Positions 46,867-59,162 of a stretch of DNA of 64,000 nt are shown piece after piece. This stretch comes from Serinus canaria (lineage: Eukaryota; Chordata; Aves; Passeriformes; Fringillidae). The position numbers and the translations under genes are program-made. The DNA is taken from the NCBI RefSeq assembly GCF_022539315.1, contig NC_066317.1, positions 65,009,179 through 65,073,178 on the forward strand. The letters run 5' to 3'. The notes beneath the pieces are model-generated. The model worked only from the letters and a program-made list of their open reading frames with translations, had not been told where the DNA came from and made no database searches. Every line of letters starts with the position of its first letter. The stretch's first letter is position 1.

Positions 46867-49172
46867 TTGGTGCTCCATGGGTGAACCTGCTGCAGAGAGA
46901 AGGAAAAAGGTTAAACTACTTGGAGTATAGAGAAGATCTGGGGCTATTCCAGGAGGAGCAGCCAAGTCAGATGGGGACCATCTTTCTGGTAACAGAGTCC
47001 AAGCAGTGAATAGTCAGGGAGGAGCCTTATCAGATCAGAATAACTTCATTCTCCCTGCCTCAGGGAACAATGCATTTATTTGGGTCAGCAGTGATAGTGC
47101 TGACACTGGGAAGGAAAGGTGGGAGGGAATGATGGCTACATGCCATGTTCCAACAGCCCTTCTGCAGTGCCAACAATGGACAATAGTGAATTTTTATCAC
47201 CAACACTTTTCCCAGAAAACTTCAAGGAATGTATTTCATTCTAGCTAGAAATGAGACTTGAAGTGTTATAGAAATTGAAAGCTTTGTGGCTGAGAGGGAA
47301 TTGGGGGTTATAATTATGGAACAAGCATTTTCCCCAGAAAGACAATGAAGCCAGAAGCCGTTGCACCTTGAGGGCAGCTGGGTCTGTCTTTTCTCCCTCA
47401 ATCACTGGGTAAAACAATGTGCTTGAATGAGAAAATGAGTGGAATATCATCAGGAAGATCTCTTCTTTCTTTCCCTGACTGTTTCACAGAAAAGTGATTC
47501 TTTTCTACAGAAAAGCAGGAGATTTCTTTGAGGGAGGGACACAGGCCTCGTCCTCCCTAGTGCCTGGAGATTCTGGATAGTGAGATCTTTCCAGAACGTG
47601 AGGTGTCTCTGCTCCTGTTCCAGCTCTGACTCAGAAAAAACAAATTCCTCATTGCTTGCAAGACAAAGCAAACAGAGAATAGTTCAGATGTCTTCCATGT
47701 ACCATAATTTTTCTTTTAGTGTGAAACTTGCATTTTTTTCCATGGCTCAAATTAATGGTGAACATCTGCTTGGCTAAGCTATCTGGGACACTGCAAGAGA
47801 GAGGGAAACATCTTGAGAGGTGTCATAATCTACATACATCATGTATGCACTGTTGCTATGTTGTAGTTTCATAGTTTTTGCCAAGCTTTTCACCAAAACC
47901 CAGGAACTGGATGGATACACCCAAACAGCGGGATCCTTTCCCAACTTCTGGATCTTAGGCTGCAATTACCACATCCTCATTATACACTAAAAAGAGACAT
48001 GTCTGATTGGTCTGCCTAGGTTTCTGGATGAGGGTAATATGGATAACAAGGAAACTCAGAATGGCAAAATGCTGTGGAGCTCCCCCTCCCTGCAGCTGAG
48101 ACACATCCAAAGTCAGCACAGACAGAGACTTGCAAATCGTCATTGGCACAGATATGCTAATTGTTATGAGCAGCAAAAGTGGATATGTCTGTAAATGCCA
48201 GATGGGAATTTGCCTGATCCTTTCTCTATTCCTCTCCTCAATTAGAGAGACTTTTCTCCTCATTAAAGCCTCAATAAGCTGTTTCTTGAGGGGAAAGGGT
48301 CTGTGTGTGTGGATCTTTTTTTTCATGACAAAGGAAGTGTGGTGAAAGCCAAGCTTATTTTGCTATTTGTTTTCCAAGTGTGTTGAGTTGTTAGTGCTGT
48401 GTTAGCAGCAAGTTGGTTCAGTCAATCAATTTGGGTATCTTGGCTTTAATCTCTCTGTAGAGTTCTGCAGCTAGTAAGTCATGTCTCAAGTGAGTGGTTT
48501 GACCAAAGCCATTAGTGGGTTGACATATGTCTGGGAGAATGACTGAGGAAGGTGTGCAGTAACCAACAGCAGGGTACTCACATGGGATAGGGAAAACCTG
48601 GTCTCCAGACATTATTCTCTCCTTTGGCCATGTAACTCTTGCCTGACAGGCTTTATTGCAGCACAGGTTCAATAGAAAAGATAGAGCATGATCTCTTTTT
48701 TCCTATCAGCCAGGCTATTCTGTGTCTTGATAGCTCCTGCCAAAAGGAAAACAAATGATGATTTGAGTTAATAAGTTTAGTGAGAAAATGAAATTTCATA
48801 CAATAAAGCACTCATGGGCTGTGTGCTGGCTTTTTCTTAGACATGTTCAGGTGCTCACCTGGAGTTGTGCACATAATTTTGATTCCTAAGTCAGCAGAGA
48901 TCACCCAGACCTCCAGCAAGCAGGGAGAGGATAGAGTTCAAACATGTGAGTGTATTAAACACCTCCTAGGTTGCTTCCTGCTCTGCACGTCAGAGTTTGA
49001 GTTTTCATACCCCTGGTCTGCCATGCAAGCTCATGTCACAATGCCTGCTCTGCTCAGGTGCCCACAAAGGGGCTCTGAGCTGTGCTTTTGTCACTGCAGC
49101 CTGTGCTTCCCTTGCCCAAACTCTGCATTTCAGCTGACACTGATGCCAGCTAAACCAGAACAGAAGCATTCA
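46867..49172. other. Unique sequence, no gene seen
   Basis: No interspersed repeat is recognised. Open frames up to about 123 codons (47955-48326 minus) overlap opposite-strand frames and show no domain. Confidence 0.55.
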
Positions 49173-49216
49173 GCTCAGTATCCTGAGCACTTTTGAGGGT
49201 GCTCAGGATATTGAGC
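49173..49216. repeat. Inverted repeat, 18-bp arms, 8-base loop
   Basis: Left arm GCTCAGTATCCTGAGCAC (49173-49190), loop 49191-49198, right arm GTGCTCAGGATATTGAGC (49199-49216). Seventeen of 18 positions pair, and the remaining one would be a G-U wobble in RNA. Confidence 0.95.
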
Positions 49217-49224
49217 ACAAGTGA

Positions 49225-49270
49225 ACAATTGCACTGAGTACACAATTGCACTCTTCTGCAATTGCACACT
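49225..49270. repeat. Three tandem copies of a 16-17-bp unit with CAATTGCAC
   Basis: CAATTGCAC occurs three times with spacings of 17 and 16 bp, immediately to the right of the 49173-49216 inverted repeat. Confidence 0.93.
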
Positions 49271-51632
49271 AAGAAGAACCAGAGGCTGGGCAGGGCTGAT
49301 CAGTCCTCATGCCTCAGTCTGCTCTCACCAGTTTGCCCTGCTGGCTCAACAGCCATACCAAAAATCACATTTTGGTGCCTCTTTCATCTCCAAAACACAT
49401 AATGATCATTAATCATAATATCCCTGTTCAGTACCATTAGGTTCAATGGTCAAAATGTAATAACTTGCAGATACTCTATTATCCAAGACAGCAGTTTCCC
49501 ACTGTGAAGAGCTGAAAATAACCTGGCACATAGTGGTAATATGTGTTATATCAGTGTTACCTTATGAGACAGATCCTGAGCAATATCTTAGAACATGCAT
49601 CAGTTTGGTGTCAGCATCCAGAATTATGTTTCATGTTCAGAGTATTAAAACCAGGTGCCTGAGTATTTAAAAGCTGAGTTGGTGAGAAGAAAATAATGAA
49701 AAAAATATTTTAAAAAAATATACAGGTAGAATTGATATTGCTCCTGATTTAACTAGGAATAACACACTAATTACATGATTTCATGCAGTCTTTCATGTGG
49801 AGATTTGTTGCTCAGGACCAGAGGAAAGCTGTAACACCAAAAGGGTGAATGTAGCTAAGTATCAGTGCTCAGCCTGGTCCTCCTGCAAGGCTGAAGTCTG
49901 ATCTAAGCCAGCTCAGATCGCTGCAGCACCATGTGCAGCAATATTCTTCAGTGAGGGAGAGAGCAGGGACACCTCTGAAGCTAAAATAGACTTTTGATGC
50001 AACATGTCAGACCCCATCCTGAACAAAACTCCACAAAAAAGGGGGTTCAACACTTGCTGAACTGCAAAACATTCGCCAGCTGGATTTAGCTCACTTTGGG
50101 CTGGCTGCTTTGAAAATCAAAAATCATTTTCTTTGATCCCAGTCCGAGCAATACTGTTGGACCTCTGCTGTACAATGAGCTTGAGGTCAGTAAAACATTT
50201 TTCAGTTGTGGTGGAAGCATTTAAGTTGGAATTTGTTAAATCAGGGGCACAATTCCATGGGTAAAAATTGAACTCTACGTGTGACATTTCTCTTCTTATT
50301 ACACTTTAAAGTATTAAATGGTGCAGGTTTTTACTTCCATTAAAAACAAGTTGCCAGATTTAGCATTTTGTTACTTTGAAGTCCCTCTTTTATTCTTCCC
50401 CAAAGGGCTTTAACTTTCAGACATGGTTATCCTTAAAAATATATTTTAAATGTTGGTTTTGAAACCTTACAAAGGATATGGCATTGGAGAAATTCAGGAT
50501 GGAATGACTTTCCAGGGGCAACAGTCAGGGAACAGCAAAATATCTCAATTTTTCTTCCACCCCCACATTTCCCTTCAGTTTCCAGTATATTTAATTTGCT
50601 GTCAGCTCTTTCTAATTCCTGTACAGAGTTTGATGCTGAACTTTTAGATAAGCTTTTCTTAGGATTAGTTTCTACTGAAACTGCTTCCTGAGGATTTGCC
50701 CATTCCCAGCAGCAATCTCAGTTGCTGCTCCTTCACAAACAAGACCACGACTCACATGTTAGAGCAATGTTCCTAAAATATTGAAAAGCAAGCCAAATGC
50801 TTATAGATCAAAGTGTGATTTGGGATGGATAAGAGCAGTGCAGGCTCACTGTAAGTACAGAGAAATCAATTTGCCGTCTGATTTGCCATCTCTAATGCCA
50901 CTGTCCTCCTCTGCCCCAGCCACACAGTGCCCTTGAATCTTATTCCAGCTTCTTCTACATGTTAAGAGGACACAAGACCAGTGATGATACTCACCTTGCT
51001 TGCATTACCCTCTCTCTTCAGAGAAGCCAGAAATCCTCCACTCTGTTTTCTTGTAGATTATCCTGGCTTAGCCCAACCTTCTTGATTCTGCTGGAAGTGT
51101 GACACTAACTTTCATGGAAATGACTACCCCAAAAATCAACTGGAATATGTGTGTTTGTGAGGCAAGGCATTCTACACAGTCTGAAAACCTCAAGTGCCTT
51201 CACTGACATGACCATAAAGCCAGTCAGAGGAGGCTGGAAGTGCCATGCACCCCTGGAGTGTTTCACAGTGATCAGCTTCAGGCAGAGATTTCCTTTGTAG
51301 ACTCCTCAGTGCTTGAGCCCACTGGAAGATGACCTGGCAGAAAACTTAACTGGAAAATTCTTACCATCACCTTCCTTCACATATCCATTTTCCCAACAGC
51401 CCTTAAATCTTTGGGGGAAATGAAAAACTTTGGAATTATTTACTCAGTGACAGGTAAAACACTGCCTCTTTGCAGTTACCACTATCATTTTCTGGGCAAT
51501 ATTTATGAAAAAAAAAAACAACCCACAAATAGTTTCTCATTACACCAAAAGAGGAGGAGAAACATTTATGAAAACATAGAATGGTTTGGAGCTGTGCATG
51601 CTATAGATAGAGTCAACTTATATTTCTTATAT
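49271..51632. other. Unique sequence, no gene seen
   Basis: No transposon, exon or RNA gene is recognised. A tRNA A-box-like TTTAGCTCACTTTGGG near 50086 has no matching B box. Confidence 0.55.
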
Positions 51633-51717
51633 ATGTACCTCTAGAACCTTATTTCACCTTAAAAGAAATATAAATCTTATATTTCTTTTAAGATGAAATA
51701 ATATCCTAGAGGTACAT
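51633..51717. repeat. Long hairpin: 41-bp inverted repeat, 3-base loop
   Basis: Left arm 51633-51673 (ATGTACCTCTAG at the outer end, AAAAGAAATATAA at the loop), loop ATC at 51674-51676, right arm 51677-51717. 37 of 41 positions pair. Mismatches lie at arm positions 13, 15, 16 and 25, counted from the outer end. The outer 12 bp and the inner 16 bp are perfect. It could be a miniature inverted-repeat element, a hairpin RNA precursor, or a palindrome made by a template-switch mutation. No target-site duplication is obvious. Confidence 0.97.
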
Positions 51718-54700
51718 AACTTTAATAATTTTAGACTCCCCCAAGTAACATATAGAGGGGAGTCACTCTGCTTGTTGCCAGTTCTCACTTGTGAAATGTC
51801 TTTACAGATTTACAGCATATTTTTGTTGTTTCAAAAGTGACCTTTTTCCACTAACTAACCCCCAATTCAGAGAGCAACATCTCTTCTGCTCAGACTTGCC
51901 AAATCAAATTCTTTTTGCAAACTCAAAATAATTATGTAGTGTCCTTCTATACCCAATTTTCCTTCCTCTTGCTAACGTCCTCAGTGAGGCTCTAACAATG
52001 AGCCTTTCAGTGTTAACATTGTTTGACATGCACAAGGTGGCACATGCAGAACTGTCCCTTTTGCCTTGGCAGTCCTTCAAAGCCTGGGCTGTTCCCTGAC
52101 TTCATGTAAAGTTTAAGTCAAAAGTAAATAGGCCACTAAGTGTGCCTCACCTGATGGGCTAATGGTTTTGGGGAGTGGAATTGTCTTTCTCATGGTGTTT
52201 TCTCCTGCTTGATCTCTGGTTCTGAGATGTCACAGATCCCAGGAGCCTCACTTAAATTTGAGTCTTTGACTTTGTCAAGCTCACTGTGATACTGAAGATG
52301 GCAAGAAATGCTAAAGGAAGATTCACATTAAAACTGTGCAGAAGTAGTTCAGAAAACACAATAACATTATTCAGATTATGCTTTGTATAAAGGCCCTTTG
52401 CTGCTTTCATAGGGAAGATGTGATTATTAACAATAATTTTCCTTACTTGAATATCTTCAATGCACCTCCTGCTCAAGACAGCTTTTTACATATGCAGGAA
52501 GTGGAGAGGTTGCTGAGCTCCTGGTTTGCTCACATCTATGTCTGTTCTGCTGACAGATAGTCTGGTCTGTCCTTGGTCTTTTTTAATTGATCTACCACAA
52601 CTGTACCAATGCCTGAAATGAGGTTTTCATGCTTAAGCAAGGATTTGAGTTACTGAGTGATGTGGAAAATGAGAAGAGTAAGAGAACTGAGTAACATGGG
52701 GGGTGTACAAAAGTATGAGCAAGAGCAAGAAGGTGAAATGTGGGTTTTTCAGAGGTGAGAGGGCAAAGAGAGAGCCTGAGGAAGAGAACCAAATATCAGA
52801 ATTTTGCACTTGGAAGAGAAGATAAGGAAACCCTATAGAAAGAAGTAAAGGAAGGAGCTAGAGTTAGGGAAAGGTTAATTTTGCCTGAAGATTTGGAACA
52901 CTTGTCCCAGAAGCAGACAGAGCCTTGGCCAAACCAAAGGTTCTTGTACCAAATCAAAAGAGAAGGCTCCTATCATGTTCTAGGGACAATATGGTGCCAT
53001 CCCAGAGCAGAGCTGAAGGAGGTGTGCTGTCCCTACCCTGAAAATGTCTCCTGCATATGAGTAGATACGAACAGTGCTTTTCAACAACACTGATCTTTGC
53101 CTGCTGCCCAAGGTGGTCAGGGGATGTTACAGAAGTGTTGAATGAGTGTCCCTGACAGGAAAGGTAAATGCAGTTTTGTTATGAAGAATTGCACCAGGAT
53201 CCAACTGCAGTTGTCCAGCCTCAAGGAAACAATTTTGAATGAGGTCAGGTTTGCAGAATGACATGCTGCTCCTTATCATTCAGGATATTATCATCAGCCA
53301 AGGAAATAATAAGATCTTTTATCTTCTTCTCACAGGCTCTGAAGTTATGATTGTGTTGTTTGGATGGTTATCTAAGGAGCAACAGTCAAGATTTCTTCTG
53401 CTTCCTAAAACTCAGTCACAGAATTACTTCTGTAAATTTATAAGATGGTTGTGGAAAAAAAAAACCAAAACAGCCCTAACCTAATTTAACTTTGTCTGTT
53501 CTAGAGTCTCTGCATGCTTCAATATACGCTCAGAACAACTTACTTAAAATGAAATTGCTCATGCCAAGCATTTGATCATGTGAGTCTGCCACTGTCTGGA
53601 AGCATGGAAATGGCAATGCTGACCTTTTTCTTCCCTGTGTCCTCAACTCTACCATAATCTGCCATGCAGGGGGAATTCCATTTGCCATTGCTGAGAACAG
53701 TCCCCATCAGATAGCAAGAACTGGCTAATGAGCAATTTCATAATCTCCTCATTCACTGACACCATCCCAGAGAGTGTGAGGAAATGCTTCTGAAAAATTT
53801 TTCTCCTCAAATGCATTGTTGAAGAACACCTAATGGTACCTTGACACAAGGCAGTTGATAAATGACAGTGGGTACTTTCAGATCTGTTTCCATTTTTCAA
53901 CATGGTGTTTTTGCACTTTTTCGAAGGAGCAACCAGGGACTTCCTAACCTTTGAAATGAAAAATATGGATACAGAAAAGTGGTGGATTTAACCTCTGAGC
54001 AAGTATGTGTTAATTTCAATTCCTGAAAGTGTGCTGCATTAAAATGTTCTTGACAGATTTTAATAGGAATTTTGGACATTGTACATTAATAAATAAGTAT
54101 TACCTTTGTTATTTTAAGTGAAGTGGTTTTCCTTAGTTGAGAAAGCCTGGTGCTTTCATTTGATTTATATGATGCTATGTTAAAAAAAGGTAGTAATGAT
54201 ACGTGTGTTATTCGTGTACTTGGAAGTCTCAAAGGATTTTAAATATATCTTGACATGTATACTTATAAATTCTATCTAAGGTAGACATTTTGGCAAACTG
54301 GATATGGAATTAATGTTCCTGAGACTTCCAAACACCATTGATCAAAAATACTTTCAAAATTATCCAGAATGCCAAACTGATTTCTTTTGAACCCGTTTCT
54401 GTGGTCAATGCACCATCCATCAAATTGTCTTCAGCTTGGAGCCATGGTCTGTGGGCCCAGACTGCATTTCATTGCAAATTCTTCACACCACAAAGGCTGG
54501 ATTCCATCAGTTTGAGACGGAGCAGTTGAGTGTGAGTGTCTAATGAAGAAGTGAAACATGAGTACAGAGCTCGTTGTTCCAAATGTGCATCTGTTTATGA
54601 GTTTCTCAGGGGTGAGTTTTTACACTCAATCCAAAGTGTGAAATGTAAAAGCTTTTGCAAACAGTGTGTTTATTTTCACCACTTGGTCTTTGTGGGGTGG

Positions 54701-54900
54701 ATTTGGGAAAATATTTGGTAGAGGCAGAACCAAACACAGCAGTGGGCTAAGAGCAGGATTTTGGGTTTGCTCCCACCTCTGTGTATGGGCTTAACTCCTC
54801 TGGGACTTTTGGTACAAATCTCCTGCAACTGTTAGTACTATAGACTGCTTTGGGGACAAAGATTAATTTCTTCTTACTATCTCTGTGTGCTGACAGCTAC
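51718..54900. other. Unique sequence, no gene seen
   Basis: A purine-rich, non-periodic stretch lies at about 52660-52890, and a short A run at 53455-53465. No interspersed repeat or exon is recognised. Confidence 0.55.
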
Positions 54901-57900
54901 AAACGTGGCCTTCAGCTGAGGGTGCAATTCCAATAAGCATTGCTGTATTCTGCTCTACACAGCTGCACAAGTGGGGGCCATGAAGGTTATTTACCTTAGG
55001 AAAAACAGACAACCTAGTATTTCTTTGGCAGGAAGAATTACTCTGGATGCAGCTGTAACAAAACAGAAGTCAGTGGCTTGTGGTTCCACGTCCTTGCCAG
55101 GCCTTTTTCTCTCCCAAAACGTGCCCTTGATATCTCTCCAGGTGTGCTGCAAGGGCTTCCTCACCTGCTGCTTTTTTGATGCTCTCTGCAGCTTTTGGAG
55201 ACTAAAGCTTTTTATTCTTACTAGCCCTGGCTGCTCATGTCCATACCATAGCATGGTCCTTCTGTAATTTAGGGATGATAGAGATTTAAATATTTATAAT
55301 AGGGTTTACTCAGACACACCCCCACTCCCCAAGGTCATTCTAGCTTCCACTGATCTGGCCAAATATCATTCAAACTTTCTTCTTGCCTGATCAGCTTTTC
55401 AACATGTGGAATGGGTCTTTCTGTCTCTGGTGGTTCTCCTTTGTTTCTCCAAAATCTGCTAATTTTGGTTCCTGGAGCTAGTTTCTTTCCAGTAAAACTG
55501 TTTCAGCCTCTGAAATGATACTCTTGGCTCTTGTGGCAGAAACCTGAAATAGTGCTGTGACACATTTTTGGGTGACCCCACAGCATTCAGAGATATCTTC
55601 CAAACTTTATTCAGCTTGTCCTTCCTCATAACTCTGCCCACACCAAGCAAAATACCTCTTCTAAAAGTTCACTGTTTGCATGTGTGAGAAACCTTCTATA
55701 AACTGAAAATTTCTTATTCAGCAGAAATGAGCATTTTTTCAGTTTTGCCATGTAGAAGGCTTGTTCAAGATCCACACTTCTGTGTTTCTTTTCAGGAACC
55801 ACATATGAGAATTTATGAAGGACCTGAGTTTACCCAGCACTTTGGAAAGTGTTGTGATATATTTTACTGTCTTTTTAGAGAGTTGTTTTGGGTTTTTTCT
55901 ATTCCAAGGAATGGAATATACTGTTCCCAGTCTTTTCTGGGAGGCCTGATGCACGTAACCAGATGAACTGCTATTGAACCTTACTATTACATGATCAGCT
56001 TGCTGGTACAGAGGCAAGTGTGGAAATTCTATATACACAGAATTTAATAAACCCTATGAAGCACTTAGAATTCAAAGTTTAAAAGGCTCAGGGGCCATCT
56101 CCAATATTAGTGTACCTGTGTTTGCCTGTTTCTTTACACAAGTACACATGTTAGTGCTTACAGTGAGAGGACAGCATTAACATATGAACAGAAAGGACTG
56201 GGAGCAGAATTTGATTTTTTTCTGGGAATAAGTTTCTCAAGGAGAACTTGTTACTTCACCAGGCAGTGCCAAAGTCTGTCTCACATTTTCTCTATTATTT
56301 GTATGTAAAGTGAAAAATCTGTGTAAGTGAAAAACTCCACAGAAAACTGTGTTGAAAAACATTTGCAGAGCTGAATCTTTAGAAACTTTTTTTTTTCTTT
56401 CTGTAAGAGGAGATTTTTCCTTCCCATTGGGTTTCTTAGCAAATACCTGTTTAACCTAACTCACACTTCTTTGCTCTCAATTTCCTATTGACAGCACATT
56501 TGCTTGGCCATCAGAGAGCAGCAATGAAAATACAAGTTCTTCTCAAAGACATTAGAAAGCTTAGTGGTGTTATCTAGATTTCAAAAATATAATCTAATGC
56601 TGGGAGCCTTAGCCATACAAACCAGATCCACAGGTCTCACAGATGGGACATGCTCCTTCCCCCAGGGTTAAAAGTTGTCACTTTATTTCACTACAGGTCT
56701 TGTTCTGGTGTATTTTCCCCTTGTTTAGGGCATTTTCTATTTTTAAGACCAACACAATACAACAGACAGGGTGTCCCATGTTCCTAAAAGTGAACAGGAG
56801 TCCCTTAGGTGGCCTGTCTGTCCTTCAGGCTGAGTTGAACTCTGATGCCTTTCCAAGCCAGCTCCTTCCAGAAATTTTGTTTTCCTCTGTCCAGCTCCCT
56901 GGGTAGAAGAGAAGCTTCTGCTGAAGACACATGATGCTTTGTCTGGCCAGCCAGAGATATATAATGGTCTTGGCCATGAAACAAAGAAATTTCATAACAA
57001 TAACTTTTATCTGGTCCATTCTCTAAATTTGCTGCACTTGCCAGTTTTTCTGTTCTCTCATTCTCTCTCTCACTTAAGAAAAGGAAAAAAAAAAAACCAA
57101 CAAAAACCCAGAACTGAGCAGAACTGAGTTTCATTGTTTCCCTGTTAGCTCAGAAGAGCTGTGAGCCAAGTTTGAGTCCCTTTGCTGCAGACATTCCAGG
57201 GATGGATCATCAGGGCTCGTGGATACCATCTTCCAGCCTCTCTGCTTTCTCCTCCCACTAAGGGGCTGTTGACTGGAAAGCAGGAGCACCACAGCAACTT
57301 ATTTCATGTCCTGAGGTATCCTGGGCCTTTTTTCTGATTTAAGAGACATGTTTGAGTTTGGGCAAGCATCCCTGGGTCAGTGTTTGTATCTTAGTCTGAG
57401 TCCAAGCCAATATAAACTGAGATTCCTTGGCCATCCCTCCTGTTACTCAAGGTCTTCTCTCGTGTTCCCCATCCAGCTGTAACCCCTTACCTATTTTTTA
57501 CCTCAAACAGATTCAGATGAATTTACAGGTAAAGACAGTCACTGTCTGCAGCAGCTTTCAAAGTGAGATGCTCAGGGTGATTCTGTTCAGACATAAACCC
57601 CAACCAGTCTTTTGGGAGGTGAGGTTGGCTGAGGTATGTGTGCCTCCAGAAAAGCCTGACCCAGAGCTGACACATGCCTTCTGTCCCATTTGATCTTCAC
57701 AAACAGAAGATCTTCACACTGGAGTAGGAAGAGCCACCAGTACCCTCTGAGTGAAAGTCCTTTAGATAATCTGAGTCCATCTTTCACTTATTTACAAAGC
57801 TGTTTTTTATTTTTTTGTTGTTTATTTCCAGGTCCTTGAGCCCATGTGTCAGCTGAGGTGCATTAATAGATTCTAGGGGAAAAAGGTCTCCCAGCTGTAA

Positions 57901-59045
57901 TAAAAAGATTTGTGATGCATCATCTCTTGTTGCTCAGTGTTATGTCAACTTGAAAGTCCCTCCACAGCTGAGTGCCCGAATCTGTGGCAGCAGAGCAGAG
58001 GTGGAAGAATCATCTTACAGGGTTTTTCTTTCACTCTTCTGTCCTAAACCTCTAATATTGGCTGTAGTTAAAAAAAGATGCAATTTTACATTAATTATTT
58101 TTTCTTAGTGAAGTTTTCTGCATTTTTTTTCTTCATGTGTGGATCAAAATTGTAGTTATGATAGCAGGTTTTTTTCAATCTGCTCAGACACACTTCATTC
58201 TGCCCCCAAAGACATGGTCAAATTTCTGCCTTTTCTGGGAAGCCACGGAATTTTGACTCAGATTCTTTATAGAGAGCTCCAGCAATTGTTTAGACCTTGT
58301 TTTAATTATTTTCTGGCCATTGTTGAGCTTTGTGAGTACCTCCATTGTTTGTTCCAGTTTGATTGAAGATATCAGCTTATCTTTTCTCTTCTGGGAAACT
58401 TGATTCCTCTGGTGATATTTGCCTGCCTCATAGCCAATATTTCTGGTGTGCTAGATTGTTTTCACTGGAAGGAGAGATTGGTGACCTGCATTTCTTCAAT
58501 GCAATCATGTGGCCTTGTGGAGAATGTTTGCAGAGACCTGCAGCAATGATGTAGGAGTCATTGTCTTTGTTCACAAAGCCATGTTCCTTCTCAAGTAATT
58601 CCACCCCTTTTTGGTGGTTTTATTTTATATGTCTCCTTTGTGTTGTTTGCTGCCTGCTGCTGGTTGTTTCTCTCACTTTTTGTAGACACATCCAGGTCTG
58701 CCGTACCATTAGCAAAATTTCAAAGTCTTAATTCAGTTCCCAGCCAAACCACCAAAGACAGATCTATAGGACATGTAGATTAGTTACACAAACAGTAACT
58801 TCTGTTGTTAAACAAAAGAGCTTTTTTTCTCTCTCCTTTATCTTGAATATAATGTTGCTACAAACCCATCATCTTCAGAGAAGTTTGGAAATATCCATAT
58901 ACCAACAATAGTACCCTTTGAGCTGAATCTTTCAGCTAAATAATGAGATATTTTGACTTAATCACAAGCCTTTATACAGACCTATTGGGTGGCTGATAGT
59001 GCCCAAGGCTTAATATGCCTGATTTTTCCCACTTGAAGAAATGGA
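54901..59045. other. Unique sequence, no gene seen
   Basis: Open frames up to about 109 codons occur on both strands without recognisable domains. A 9-10-base word, AGAACTGAG, is duplicated at about 57110-57128 after a poly(A) run. No known repeat family is seen. Confidence 0.55.
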
Positions 59046-59049
59046 AATA

Positions 59050-59162
59050 GCAGTAATTAATTATTCAATAGTCCTAAAACTACAGATATTTCTGTCTATG
59101 AAGAGTATTTGGGTGTTTCACTGTAATTAATCCAAACTGCAAAACTAAATTAATTAATCAGA
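59050..59162. promoter_or_regulatory. Candidate homeodomain-site cluster (TAATTA)
   Basis: TAATTAATTATT (59053-59064), TAATTAAT (59124-59131) and AAATTAATTAATCA (59147-59160) put several overlapping TAATTA cores within about 110 bp. TAATTA is the core bound by many homeodomain proteins. In A/T-rich DNA such clusters also occur by chance, so a regulatory role is inference only. Confidence 0.2.

Noticed and set aside
50075..50130. A-box-like TTTAGCTCACTTTGGG
   Set aside because: No B box and no fold typical of tRNA or a tRNA-derived SINE.
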